Counted from the stretch's first letter, positions 26,238-34,499 are shown. The stretch: 64,000 nt of DNA from an uncultured Clostridia bacterium (GCA_947626105.1 CANQQY010000005.1:1-64000), one strand, 5' to 3'. Translations and numbers: made by a program. The notes: a model not told the origin generated them from the letters alone.

Positions 26238-26288
26238 AGAAGTTTTCTTCTTAAAATACTTGACAAAGAAGTTTTCTTCTTATATAAT
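26238..26288 (+). promoter_or_regulatory. lipoprotein promoter with two XRE operators
   Basis: TTGACA (26260-26265) and TATAAT (26283-26288) are 17 bp apart. The inverted repeat AGAAGTTTTCTTCT occurs exactly twice, at 26238-26251 and 26267-26280, start to start 29 bp; the second occupies the promoter spacer, so binding would block RNA polymerase. Confidence 0.8.
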
Positions 26289-26314
26289 ATTGTAAAACAA
26301 TCAAGGAGGAGCGT

Positions 26315-27406
26315 ATGAAACGCAAACTTTTCATTATTCTTATGCTTTTGGCGGCGTTATGTTTTGCCTTGGGGCTTGCGGCATGTGAAGAGCCGCCGAC
26401 GGCAATCTATGATGCTTCGGGCGAGCAGGGCGGCTCGGGCGAACAAGGCGGTTCGGGCGAGCAGGGCGGCTCGGGTGAACAGGGCGGTTCGGGTGAACAA
26501 GGTGGTTCGGGCGAACAAGGTGGTTCGGGCGAACAAGGCGGTTCGGGAAACAACGATCCTGCCGTTCATGTCCATCAACTGACCGAACATGATAAGGTCG
26601 ATCCGACGTGTACTGCGGCGGGCGTCAAGCAATATTGGAGCTGTTCGGGCTGTGACCTCAAATTTGCCGACAAAGAGGGAAATATGGAGATCGAGGATCT
26701 TTCAATTCCCGCTTTGGGGCATTCGTTCAAGAATTATGTCGAAGAAACGGCGGCGACCTGCACCGAGAACAAGACCGAAAAAGGGACTTGCGAGCGCTGC
26801 GGTACGCCCGACGTACGCGAGGTGGAGGATTCGGCGCTCGGACATTCGGAAAACAGCGCTTGGGAATATGACGGCGAAACGCACTGGAAGTCATGCAGCC
26901 GTTGCGGCGAAAAACTTTCGGAATCCGCGCACAGCGGCACGACTTGTTCCGTCTGCGGTTATCATGCTTCCGAGGGGTTGCAATACCAGTTGAACGGCGA
27001 CCAAAGCAGTTGGACGGTGACGGGGATCGGAAGTTGCCGGGATACCGATCTTGTGATCCCCGCAAAGCATGAGGGCTATCCCGTGACGGGGATCGGCGAA
27101 AGAGCGTTCTGGATGTGCAGTTCGTTAAAGACGGTGGAGATCCCCGACAGCGTGACTTCGATCGCAAAGGACGCGTTCCACAGCTGCCATTCCTTGGAGC
27201 GCGTCGTGATCGGCAGCGGAGTAAAGACGGTCGGCGAATACGCCTTTATGGATTGCGAAAAACTCGCGCGCTTTGAATATCATGGGACGACGAACGGATG
27301 GAAAGGGATCCGGAAATCGTTCTGGTGGGACAATAATACGCCCGAGTATACGGTTTATTGCAACAACGGTAACATCTCAAAAAACGGGACGGTAACGGCG
27401 AATTGA
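26315..27406 (+). CDS. repeat-containing surface lipoprotein with Cys-pair motifs and an LRR_5 region
   Basis: A 363-residue exported protein. Residues 1-23 form a lipoprotein signal peptide with lipobox LAAC. Residues 36-77 are seven exact GEQGGS repeats acting as a flexible spacer. Then come repeated His/Cys segments (HVHQLTEHDKVDPTC, CSGCDLKFAD, CERCG, CSRCG, CSVCGYH), a pattern seen in surface proteins of gut Clostridia, and residues about 235-330 form BspA-like leucine-rich repeats (GIGERAFWMCSSLKTVEIPD). A cell-surface binding role is inferred. The Shine-Dalgarno is AAGGAGGAGCG. Controlled by the operators upstream. Confidence 0.85.
   Translation: MKRKLFIILMLLAALCFALGLAACEEPPTAIYDASGEQGGSGEQGGSGEQGGSGEQGGSGEQGGSGEQGGSGEQGGSGNNDPAVHVHQLTEHDKVDPTCTAAGVKQYWSCSGCDLKFADKEGNMEIEDLSIPALGHSFKNYVEETAATCTENKTEKGTCERCGTPDVREVEDSALGHSENSAWEYDGETHWKSCSRCGEKLSESAHSGTTCSVCGYHASEGLQYQLNGDQSSWTVTGIGSCRDTDLVIPAKHEGYPVTGIGERAFWMCSSLKTVEIPDSVTSIAKDAFHSCHSLERVVIGSGVKTVGEYAFMDCEKLARFEYHGTTNGWKGIRKSFWWDNNTPEYTVYCNNGNISKNGTVTAN
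26420..26545 (+). repeat. 18-bp minisatellite, seven units
   Basis: Seven in-frame copies of an 18-bp unit such as GGCGAGCAGGGCGGCTCG, each coding GEQGGS and differing only at synonymous third positions (GAG/GAA, CAG/CAA, GGC/GGT). It is likely to vary in number between strains without breaking the frame. Confidence 0.92.
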
Positions 27407-27445
27407 CGGCATGCGCAGACGGATCGCGTTGAAAACATATGATGA

Positions 27446-27472
27446 AAAAAATCCCGCTTCGGCGGGATTTTT
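27446..27472. terminator. terminator after the lipoprotein gene
   Basis: AAAAATCCCGC, a TTCG tetraloop, GCGGGATTTTT. The symmetric A/T flanks allow function on either strand. Confidence 0.9.
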
Positions 27473-27497
27473 CACTGACGTACGATTTAAGGATCGT

Positions 27498-27528
27498 TTG
27501 CACAAAAATTCCTTCCGCGCGATACAAT
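27498..27528 (+). promoter_or_regulatory. promoter of the nitrilase-like gene, leaderless arrangement
   Basis: TTGCAC (27498-27503) and TACAAT (27523-27528), spacing 19 bp. The ATG at 27535 begins 6 nt after the -10 box, so transcription should start at or next to the start codon. Confidence 0.6.
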
Positions 27529-27534
27529 GGTAGT

Positions 27535-28209
27535 ATGCGCATTTGTTTTGTCACGGGGGGAAGTCTCAGCGAGTATGCGGAAAAGTACGAGGGCGACATC
27601 GCCGACGTCGTTTGTTTTTCCTTTCAGGCGCTCGGAAAGGTGAGCTATGAGAGGGAACTCAAAGGGGAGACCAGTCTCTTCGAGGACGTTGCGCTCCTCT
27701 CCAAGGAACAGAAGAACGTCGTGCTCTGCGGATGCTATACGGACGCGCGCGGCATACGGCGGAAATCCGTCGTCGTCGCCGAGCGGGGGCGGATATTGGG
27801 CGTTTCCGACATGATCAACCGCATGGACGGAGGGGAATACAGGAGCGGCGCGGGCGTCAAGATCTTCGATACGTCGGCGGGCAAACTTGGCGTCGTCGTG
27901 GGGGAGGATCTCTATTTCCCGCAGGTGCTCCAAACGCTCTCCGTTTGCGGCGCGGAAGTTGCGATCGTAGTATTCGAAGAGCTGTCCGAAAGCCTCGAAC
28001 AGACGCTGATGCGCGCGGAGGCCTTTTTGTACGGCATTCCCGTCTGCCTCTGCGCGTTCGGCTATGCGGAGGCGGCGGACATCGGCGGGAAACTTCTCTT
28101 CGCTTCCCCGAAAAGTCCATGTTTTCTCGACCTCAAACGGGAGCAGGAATATCACATCGTGGAGACCCGCCAGCGTGGCTTTTACAGGCGGAAACGGGGT
28201 ACTTTCTGA
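27535..28209 (+). CDS. nitrilase-superfamily-like protein without catalytic Cys
   Basis: A 224-residue protein with a carbon-nitrogen hydrolase pattern: KNVVLCGCYTDARGIRRKSVVVAERGRILG resembles the strand with the catalytic Lys region, and KLGVVVGEDLYFPQVLQTL matches the nucleophile elbow (usually ICYDLRFPE), but the Cys position is Gly. SDMINRMDGGEYRSGAG also matches the family. A catalytically dead or altered enzyme is inferred. There is no Shine-Dalgarno; the ATG at 27535 sits at the predicted transcription start. The frame is open further upstream into the terminator at 27446, which argues against a longer protein. Confidence 0.65.
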   Translation: MRICFVTGGSLSEYAEKYEGDIADVVCFSFQALGKVSYERELKGETSLFEDVALLSKEQKNVVLCGCYTDARGIRRKSVVVAERGRILGVSDMINRMDGGEYRSGAGVKIFDTSAGKLGVVVGEDLYFPQVLQTLSVCGAEVAIVVFEELSESLEQTLMRAEAFLYGIPVCLCAFGYAEAADIGGKLLFASPKSPCFLDLKREQEYHIVETRQRGFYRRKRGTF

Positions 28210-28215
28210 TGCTTC

Positions 28216-28300
28216 TCGGCTCTCCCTTGGCGCCCCCTTGAGGGGGAGCAAGTGGCGCCCCTCATTCCGAGCCCCGCAAGGGGCGAGAGGATCCCCTCGT
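28216..28300. repeat. GC-rich intergenic hairpin repeat, copy 3
   Basis: Contains GGCTCTCCCTTGGCGCCCCC, TTGAGGGGGAG and GCCCCGCAAGGGGC, related to copies at 2825, 5291 and 54974, the first part being the reverse orientation. From 28301 to 28383 nothing recognisable was seen. Confidence 0.65.
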
Positions 28301-28383
28301 AAGTACAGACGTCCGTGGGTCTATGGGATCCGCTCGGCTTCGTCTCGGGATGAGGGTAGGGTAGTGGCGTCTCCGTATGAAAA

Positions 28384-28407
28384 AAGGCTTGCCGTAAGGC
28401 AAGCCTT
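28384..28407 (-). terminator. terminator of degV
   Basis: AAGGCTTGCC, loop GTAA, GGCAAGCCTT; on the minus strand it is followed by TTTTTC. Confidence 0.88.
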
Positions 28408-28413
28408 CGTGTC

Positions 28414-29283
28414 TTATTGAATGACTCTCGAACAGGCGACCGCAAGCGCCCCGGGACCGATATGGCAGGACACCGAGAGCGAGAGGGGATCGACGAACGA
28501 GAACTTTACATCGGGGAAAGCCGCCTTGATCTCTTCCGCAAAGATCTTCGCTTCCGTATCTTCCGCCGTATAGGCGATGGAGAGCTGCATTTCTCCGTTT
28601 TCCACGAGCGGACGGAAGCGCGTCCCGAAGTCCTTTGCGATCGCCGCGATCATGACTTCTTTCGCCTTCTTCAAAGTGTTGACCTTCTTGAAAGCGTCGA
28701 GTTTTTCGCCCTGGATCTGCAAAACGGGCTTGATGCGCAAAATTGTGCCGATGAGCGCCGCCGCGGGGGTAAGCCTTCCGCCTTTTTTCAGATATTTCAG
28801 CGTGTCGAGCGAGATGTAGATACTGCTGTCGAATTTTGTTTTGAGCAGGATCTCCTTGATCTCCGCCGCGCTCTTGCCCATTTCCGCAAGGTGGATCGCG
28901 TCGTAAACGCTCTGCTTTTGGGTAATGGAGATGCGCTGGTTATCGACGACCTGCACCCTGCCGCCGTATTCCTTTGCCAGATTTTCCGCTGTGTGGCAGG
29001 ATTCCGAAAGCCCGCTCGACATCGGAATATGCACGATCTCGCTGCCGTCCTTCAAAAGTTCGTCCCAAAGATCGGTGACGCTCCCGACGGCGGGTTGGGA
29101 AGTGGAGACGTTTGCGTCCCCGCGAAGGTGGACGTAAAATTCTTCCTGCGTGAGGTTGATGTCCTCAAAGTACTCTTTGCCGTCGATCAGAAAGGGCATC
29201 GGGAGCACGGAAATTCCCAGTTTTTTCGCGTCCGCTTGCGTGATGCCGCTGTTCGAATCGGTGACGATCTTCACCTTAGACAT
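28414..29283 (-). CDS. DegV family fatty-acid-binding protein
   Basis: A 289-residue two-domain protein. KIVTDSNSGI at the N-terminus, the GDANVSTSQPAVGS segment and HIPMSSGLSES, plus LKKGGRLTPAAALIGTILRI, define DegV. Related proteins bind long-chain fatty acids and act as FakB partners of the fatty acid kinase FakA, delivering acyl phosphate to phospholipid synthesis; no fakA is in the window. The start at 29283 has GGAG 7 nt upstream; a GTG two codons earlier is less likely. Confidence 0.92.
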   Translation of the reverse strand: MSKVKIVTDSNSGITQADAKKLGISVLPMPFLIDGKEYFEDINLTQEEFYVHLRGDANVSTSQPAVGSVTDLWDELLKDGSEIVHIPMSSGLSESCHTAENLAKEYGGRVQVVDNQRISITQKQSVYDAIHLAEMGKSAAEIKEILLKTKFDSSIYISLDTLKYLKKGGRLTPAAALIGTILRIKPVLQIQGEKLDAFKKVNTLKKAKEVMIAAIAKDFGTRFRPLVENGEMQLSIAYTAEDTEAKIFAEEIKAAFPDVKFSFVDPLSLSVSCHIGPGALAVACSRVIQ

Positions 29284-29320
29284 AGTCACTCTCCGAATAT
29301 TTATTTTGTGAACCTTTTTT

Positions 29321-29349
29321 ATTATAACGGAAAAGAGAAGCTAAGTCAA
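29321..29349 (-). promoter_or_regulatory. promoter of degV
   Basis: Minus-strand TTGACT (29344-29349) and TATAAT (29321-29326), 17 bp apart. Confidence 0.85.
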
Positions 29350-29388
29350 GGATTTCGGCCGCTTCCTTGAAATTATTTTTTTGAATGA

Positions 29389-29418
29389 TTGACATTCCGC
29401 CCCCCGAAGTGATAGGAT
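29389..29418 (+). promoter_or_regulatory. promoter of nfnAB
   Basis: TTGACA (29389-29394) and TAGGAT (29413-29418) with 18 bp spacing, 19 nt before the nfnA start with its CAGGAGAAAACCG ribosome site. Confidence 0.7.
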
Positions 29419-29436
29419 AAAGACAGGAGAAAACCG

Positions 29437-30279
29437 ATGAACCGTATCCTGTCGCGCAAGGAACTCAACAAGACCGTCACGATGCTCGAAATCGAAGCGC
29501 CGCGCATTGCACAAAAGGCGCTTGCGGGGCAATTTATTATACTCCGCGTGGACGAAAGGGGGGAGCGGATCCCGCTCACGATCGCAGGCTGCGACAAAGC
29601 AAGGGGCGCGGTCTCGATCATCTTTCAGGTCGTCGGCGGAACGACGATGGCGCTCAACGAAAAGATGGCGGGGGAGACGATCGCCGATTTCGTCGGGCCG
29701 CTCGGCAACCCGACCGACCTTGACGGGGTGAAAAGGGCTGCCGTCGTGGGCGGTGGCGTGGGATGTGCGATCGCGCTTCCCATTGCGAAACGGCTTCGGG
29801 AGCTGGGCGCAGAGGTGCACTCCGTTATCGGGTTCCGAAACAGTGAAGCCGTCATTCTCGAAGAGGAGTTCCGCGCGCTGTCCGATATGTTTTACCTCAC
29901 GACGGACGACGGAAGCCGCGGGCGGCGCGGAAACGTCTGTATTCCCCTCAAAGAATTGCTCGAAGCGGGCAAATACGACGCGGTGTATGCGATCGGACCG
30001 CTCGCCATGATGAAATACGTCGCCCTGACGACAAAGCCTTACGGCGTAAAGACGGTCGCGAGCATGAATCCCATTATGATCGACGGGACGGGCATGTGCG
30101 GCTGCTGCCGCGTGACGGTGGGCGGAGTCACCCGCTTCGCCTGTGTGGACGGGCCTGACTTCGACGCGCAGCTCATAGACTTTGACGAGGCAATGGGGCG
30201 TTCCCGCGCCTATCTTCCCTTCGAGGCGGAAGCGCGGGAGAGGCATTGCAGGCTGTACCAAAAGGAGGAAAAGCGATGA
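29437..30279 (+). CDS. nfnA: NADH-dependent ferredoxin:NADP oxidoreductase, small subunit
   Basis: A 280-residue FAD/NAD-binding protein of the dihydroorotate-dehydrogenase electron-transfer type. LAGQFIILRVDERGERIPLTI is the FAD region, VGGGVGCAIALPIAKRL binds NAD(H), and the C-terminal GMCGCCRVTVGG with FACVDGPDFDA gives the 2Fe-2S cluster ligands. With NfnB it performs electron bifurcation between NADH, ferredoxin and NADP, typical of anaerobes. Overlaps nfnB as ATGA. Confidence 0.9.
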   Translation: MNRILSRKELNKTVTMLEIEAPRIAQKALAGQFIILRVDERGERIPLTIAGCDKARGAVSIIFQVVGGTTMALNEKMAGETIADFVGPLGNPTDLDGVKRAAVVGGGVGCAIALPIAKRLRELGAEVHSVIGFRNSEAVILEEEFRALSDMFYLTTDDGSRGRRGNVCIPLKELLEAGKYDAVYAIGPLAMMKYVALTTKPYGVKTVASMNPIMIDGTGMCGCCRVTVGGVTRFACVDGPDFDAQLIDFDEAMGRSRAYLPFEAEARERHCRLYQKEEKR

Positions 30280-31679
30280 CGGGTTACAACAAACGGGAAA
30301 CGAAATATCCGATGCCCGTGCAGGATCCTCTTGTACGGAGCCGTAACTTTTCCGAAGTTGCGCTCGGCTATCCGGAAGAGACGGCAAAGCTCGAGGCGGC
30401 GCGCTGTATCCATTGCAAAAACCGTCCGTGCGTCAACGGCTGTCCCGTCGCCGTTCCCATTCCCGATTTTATCGAAAAGATCGCGGAGGGGGAGTACGAG
30501 GAGGCCTATCAAACCATCTCCCGCGCTTCCTCCCTTCCCGCCGTCTGCGGCAGGGTATGCCCGCAAGAGAACCAATGCGAAAAGTATTGCACGCGCGGGA
30601 TCAAGGGAGAGCCCGTCGCGATCGGTCGGCTCGAACGCTTTGCGGCGGACCGCCATTTTTCCCACCCGCACGCGGCGGAACGCCCCGTCTCCAACGGGCA
30701 CAGGGTCGCCGTCGTCGGTTCGGGCCCCGCGGGACTTGCCTGTGCGAGAGATCTTGCCAAGCTCGGGTATGAAGTCACCGTTTTCGAAGCGCTTCATGCG
30801 GCGGGCGGCGTCCTTGTTTACGGGATCCCCGCGTTCCGCCTTCCCAAAGAGATCGTTTCAAGAGAGGTGGAGGAGCTCGCCGCGCTCGGCGTCGTTTTCG
30901 AGACGAACACCGTGATCGGACGGCTCTATTCCGTGGAAGAGCTGAAAACAGCGCTCGGATTCGAGGCGGTGTTTCTCGGCACGGGCGCGGGGCTTCCCCG
31001 CTTCATGGGGATCAAGGGCGAAAATGCGAAGGGAGTCTTTTCCGCAAACGAGTATCTCACGCGCGCAAATCTCATGAAGGCCTATGAAAAAGACGCCGAA
31101 ACGCCCATTTTCCGCGCAAAACGCGTCGCCGTGGTGGGCGGCGGCAATGTCGCCATGGACGCGGCGCGGACGGCGAAACGGCTGGGCGCGGAGCGCGTGA
31201 GCGTCGTTTACCGCAGGGGGAAAGAGGAACTTCCCGCCCGAAAAGAGGAAGTCGAGCACGCGCTGGAAGAGGGGATCGAATTTAAGTTCCTGACAAATCC
31301 CGTCGAAATTCTGACCGATCCCGACGGCAACGTCTGCGCGCTCCGCTGTGCGGAGATGGAGCTCGGGCAGCCGGACGCAAGCGGCAGGCGGAGCCCCGTC
31401 ATGAAGCCGTCAAGCGAATTCGAATTTCCCGCCGACTGCGTGATCATGGCGCTCGGAACTTCTCCCAACCCGCTCATCCGACAGACGACCGCGGGACTTT
31501 TGGCGAAGCCGCGCGGAGAGATCGTCGCGGACGAGGGGGGAAGAACCTCTCTCAAAGGCGTTTTTGCGGGCGGAGACGCCGTGACGGGCTCTGCGACCGT
31601 CATTCTTGCCATGGGCGCGGGGAAAGCCGCCGCAAAGTCCATCGACCAATATCTTCGGGACGGCGTAAAAAAGCCTTGA
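30276..31679 (+). CDS. nfnB: NfnB / glutamate-synthase-small-chain-like oxidoreductase
   Basis: A 467-residue flavoprotein. The N-terminus has 4Fe-4S ligands (CIHCKNRPCVNGCP and CGRVCPQENQCEKYC), then the FAD-binding VVGSGPAGLACARDLAKLG and the NADPH-binding VVGGGNVAMDAARTAKRLG, ending in GVFAGGDAVTGSATVILAMG. Partner of NfnA; gltA/gltD-type annotation is common, but adjacency to nfnA supports NfnB. The start at 30276 has AAAGGAGGAAAAGCG, and the ATG overlaps the nfnA stop. Confidence 0.92.
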   Translation: MTGYNKRETKYPMPVQDPLVRSRNFSEVALGYPEETAKLEAARCIHCKNRPCVNGCPVAVPIPDFIEKIAEGEYEEAYQTISRASSLPAVCGRVCPQENQCEKYCTRGIKGEPVAIGRLERFAADRHFSHPHAAERPVSNGHRVAVVGSGPAGLACARDLAKLGYEVTVFEALHAAGGVLVYGIPAFRLPKEIVSREVEELAALGVVFETNTVIGRLYSVEELKTALGFEAVFLGTGAGLPRFMGIKGENAKGVFSANEYLTRANLMKAYEKDAETPIFRAKRVAVVGGGNVAMDAARTAKRLGAERVSVVYRRGKEELPARKEEVEHALEEGIEFKFLTNPVEILTDPDGNVCALRCAEMELGQPDASGRRSPVMKPSSEFEFPADCVIMALGTSPNPLIRQTTAGLLAKPRGEIVADEGGRTSLKGVFAGGDAVTGSATVILAMGAGKAAAKSIDQYLRDGVKKP

Positions 31680-31704
31680 CAGATCTCCGCATCGTAATTA
31701 TAAT
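31676..31704 (+). promoter_or_regulatory. promoter of the duplicated-domain lipoprotein
   Basis: TTGACA (31676-31681, overlapping the nfnB stop) and TATAAT (31699-31704), 17 bp apart. CAGGAGAATAGT precedes the ATG. Confidence 0.88.
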
Positions 31705-31732
31705 AAATTTATAAAATTTACAGGAGAATAGT

Positions 31733-32950
31733 ATGAAAAAGAAGTGGCTGATCGCGATCATAGGCATTATGCTTACCGCCGTAATGCTTTTGGGGGGCTG
31801 TAAGCTCGGTAGGAAGGACAAAGAGACCGAAGCCGACAGCAAGGGTGAAGAAGTGACGGAGAAGGTCTGGAACGACGCGCTGGAACTTTTGGAAAAAGGA
31901 AATCTGACGGCGATCGGAACAGAACATGTTCAGCCGATAGGCGAAGATTCCTCTTTCGATTTCGAATTCAGAGCCTATCTTGATATTCCCAATGAGAGGG
32001 GGCACGTCATCGTATTCATGGACGGGGTTGAAGGATCGGACAGCTATGTGGTGCGTGAGAACGGCGTCGCTTATTCCTATAATAAAGAGAATGGCGTTTG
32101 GCAAAAACACGAGGATAAATTTTCTTACGAAATGCACCTCCAACAGAACCTTGATTATTGGATGAGTTATATCGGCGCCTATAAGGATCAGACATTCGAC
32201 GCTGCCACGGGAACGTATTCATGGAGCTCTGACGGTGTGACGTTCACTATCACTTTGAAGGACGGAAAATTTCGGACAGTGAAATTATCGGGCCCCATGG
32301 ACGGGGCATATCAAGACGGGACTATCACCTTCTCCGATTACGGCACGACGAAGATCGTGCTTCCCACGGTCGGCGGCAGCGACGATCCTACGCCGCCCGA
32401 AGTTGACAGCAAGGGAGAACAGGTAACGGAAGAGGTTTGGAATGATGCATTGGAACTGTTCGGGAAGGGGAACCTGACGATGACGGGAACAGTTCTGGTC
32501 GATCCGGGGGAAGGGGATCCTATCCATATCGAGGAGAAGGTCTATCTCGATATCCCCAATGAAAGAGGGCATTCTGTTGCGAATTTCGTGGATATGGGTT
32601 ATGTTGCGGACGTCATATGTGCGCGGGTGAACGGTGTCGCTTATTGCTATCAAGAAGTAGACGGAGTTTGGCAAAGAGTTGAGAATGGTGCGGAATCTAT
32701 ATATGAAGAGTATACGCAAGGGAACCTTGATTATTGGATGAGTATGATCGGCGCCTACAAGGATCAGACATTCGACGCTGCCACGGGGTCGTATTCATGG
32801 AGCTCAGACGGTGCGACGTTCACCATCACTTTGAAGGACGGAAAGTTCCGTACAGTGAAATTATCGGGTCCCATGGACGGGGCATACCAAGAAGGGACGA
32901 TCACCTTCTCCGATTACGGCACGACGAAGATCGAGCTGCCGACCGAATGA
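31733..32950 (+). CDS. lipoprotein with two tandem copies of an unknown domain
   Basis: A 405-residue exported lipoprotein (signal peptide, lipobox LGGC at residues 20-23). Two homologous domains of about 170 residues follow: both open with DSKGE(E/Q)VTE(K/E)VWNDALEL, contain YLDIPNERGH and a VNGVAY segment, and end with TFTITLKDGKFRTVKLSGPM and YGTTKI(V/E)LP. They are joined by a Gly-Ser-Asp-Pro linker. The architecture resembles LolA/LppX-like lipid-binding folds in a general way, but I do not recognise the family. Monocistronic; no clear terminator. Confidence 0.85.
   Translation: MKKKWLIAIIGIMLTAVMLLGGCKLGRKDKETEADSKGEEVTEKVWNDALELLEKGNLTAIGTEHVQPIGEDSSFDFEFRAYLDIPNERGHVIVFMDGVEGSDSYVVRENGVAYSYNKENGVWQKHEDKFSYEMHLQQNLDYWMSYIGAYKDQTFDAATGTYSWSSDGVTFTITLKDGKFRTVKLSGPMDGAYQDGTITFSDYGTTKIVLPTVGGSDDPTPPEVDSKGEQVTEEVWNDALELFGKGNLTMTGTVLVDPGEGDPIHIEEKVYLDIPNERGHSVANFVDMGYVADVICARVNGVAYCYQEVDGVWQRVENGAESIYEEYTQGNLDYWMSMIGAYKDQTFDAATGSYSWSSDGATFTITLKDGKFRTVKLSGPMDGAYQEGTITFSDYGTTKIELPTE
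31830..32345 (+). repeat. first unit of an intragenic duplication (partner 32403-32940)
   Basis: The DNA of the two lipoprotein domains is unevenly similar: the last 180-200 bp of each unit (about 32140-32345 and 32720-32940) are almost identical, including synonymous sites, while the first 300 bp have diverged. Such a gradient suggests recent gene conversion of the 3' halves. Confidence 0.8.
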
Positions 32951-33010
32951 CGCGATTGCGTTTGGGGAAGCGGCGATTCTAAACAAGAAAAGAAATTCAT
33001 ACGATACTGT

Positions 33011-33712
33011 ATGAATTTTTTTTATCGCCATCGGGTCGCATTCGGATTTTGCGCCATCCTTACGGCGGTCGCATTTACCTTCTGCATTTGCTTTTTTGCG
33101 CTCTCCCGCACGGCTTCCGAAACGAGCCGTCTCGTCGTTGTCATCGACGCGGGGCACGGAGGGATCGACGGGGGCGTCGTCGGCGTCGAAACGGGAAAGA
33201 AGGAGAGCGATATCAATCTTTCGCTCTCCCGCATTTTGCAGGACGCCTTTGAGGAAGCGGGGTTTTATGTCATCCAGACCCGTCCGACCGAGGCGGGACT
33301 TTACGGCATGGCGACGAACGGTTACAAAAAACGGGATATGATGAAGCGCGCGGAGATCATCCGCGAGAGCGTCCCCGCGCTCGTCATCTCCGTGCACCAG
33401 AATTTCTTTTCCGTGCGCTCCCGCCGCGGCGCGCAGGTGTTCTTCCGCGAGAGCTCGGAGCGCTCCCGCCTACTCGCCTGCGACATTCAGGCTTCCCTCA
33501 ACGAGATGCCCGAGTGCGTCAAGAAAACGGATGCGCTCAAAGGGGATTATTTCGTCCTGAATTGCAGCGATTATCCCTCCGTCATCGTGGAATGCGGATT
33601 TTTGTCCAATCCCGAGGACGAGGCGCTGCTCGTGACGGTGGATTACCAGAAAAAGATCGCCGCGGCGATCTTAAAGGGGAGCGTTGCGTTTCTCACAACC
33701 GCGACGGCGTAA
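33011..33712 (+). CDS. N-acetylmuramoyl-L-alanine amidase, CwlD-like
   Basis: A 233-residue Amidase_3 enzyme with one N-terminal membrane anchor (residues 10-30). Zn ligands are in VVIDAGHGGIDGG (His and, further on, Glu in KKESDINLSLS) and SVHQNF, and the catalytic Glu is in VIVECGFLSNPEDEALL. CwlD cleaves stem peptides so that muramic-delta-lactam can form in spore cortex; length and anchor fit CwlD, but no other spore gene is near. The ribosome site is weak. Confidence 0.85.
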   Translation: MNFFYRHRVAFGFCAILTAVAFTFCICFFALSRTASETSRLVVVIDAGHGGIDGGVVGVETGKKESDINLSLSRILQDAFEEAGFYVIQTRPTEAGLYGMATNGYKKRDMMKRAEIIRESVPALVISVHQNFFSVRSRRGAQVFFRESSERSRLLACDIQASLNEMPECVKKTDALKGDYFVLNCSDYPSVIVECGFLSNPEDEALLVTVDYQKKIAAAILKGSVAFLTTATA

Positions 33713-33718
33713 TTTCAT

Positions 33719-33747
33719 TTGACATCTTCATAGTATTGTGGTATAAT
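33719..33747 (+). promoter_or_regulatory. promoter of the acyl-ACP thioesterase, leaderless arrangement
   Basis: TTGACA (33719-33724) and TATAAT (33742-33747), 17 bp apart. The ATG at 33756 starts 8 nt after the -10 box and no Shine-Dalgarno exists, so the mRNA should begin at or 1-2 nt before the start codon. Confidence 0.8.
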
Positions 33748-33755
33748 TCCGCAAT

Positions 33756-34499
33756 ATGGAAGGCTATTGCAACAGAAAAACATATGAGTTGCGCTATTCG
33801 GACTTCGATTTCAAGGATGAATTGACGCTTACGGCGCTTCTTGCGCTCGTGCAGGAGTCCGCATGCCGCAGCGCGGATGAGCTCGGCTTCGGCTACGACG
33901 ATTTGAAACCGCTGAAATTCGGTTTTTTGGTCGTGAATACCTATTGTGAGTTGCGCCGCCCCGTGCGGCTCGGCGAAAAGCTCACCGTAGAGACGTGGCC
34001 GCTTCCGCCCCGCCATACGATCTTTGAGCGCGATTACCGCGTCCTTTCGGGCGGGGAAGAGGTCGCCGCGCTCGCTTCCCGCTGGTGCCTCGTCGATCTC
34101 AACACCTTTGCTCTCCTTCCCCCCGAACGAATGGGCGACGTGCATACGAATTGCCCTTACAGGAACGAAAAGACGGTGGAAGTCCCGAACTGGAAGATCG
34201 GAAAACTGACGGACGGGAAAGAAATGTACCATATGCGGGTCAACCAAAGCCATTGCGACCACTATTTTCACGCCAATAACACCCGCTATCTCGACTTCTT
34301 CACCGATTGCTTCTCGATGGAGGAGCTTGCCGCGCGGCGGATCCGCTCCTTTCAGATCTCCTATTCGAAACAGGCGAAAGAGGGCAGGGAGCTCGTGCTC
34401 CTGCGGCAGGATCTTGACGGATACACCATCTGCGAGGCGAGATCGGACGGCGAACTTTTGACGCAGTTCCGCGTGGATTTCGTGGAGGACGCCGTATGA
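33756..34499 (+). CDS. acyl-ACP thioesterase (FatA/FatB family)
   Basis: A 247-residue double-hotdog protein that releases fatty acids from acyl carrier protein. KTYELRYSDFDFKDELTLTALLALVQESA is the typical first hotdog start, VETWPLPPRHTIFERDYRVLS follows, and HCDHYFHANNTRYLDFFTDC carries the Asn/His catalytic residues of the second hotdog. No alternative start with a ribosome site exists. Followed by a small membrane protein in ATGA overlap. Confidence 0.9.
   Translation: MEGYCNRKTYELRYSDFDFKDELTLTALLALVQESACRSADELGFGYDDLKPLKFGFLVVNTYCELRRPVRLGEKLTVETWPLPPRHTIFERDYRVLSGGEEVAALASRWCLVDLNTFALLPPERMGDVHTNCPYRNEKTVEVPNWKIGKLTDGKEMYHMRVNQSHCDHYFHANNTRYLDFFTDCFSMEELAARRIRSFQISYSKQAKEGRELVLLRQDLDGYTICEARSDGELLTQFRVDFVEDAV

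Noticed and set aside
26357-26632. Antisense repeat-rich open frame over the lipoprotein minisatellite
   Set aside because: Any frame through an 18-bp repeat stays open; no start signals.
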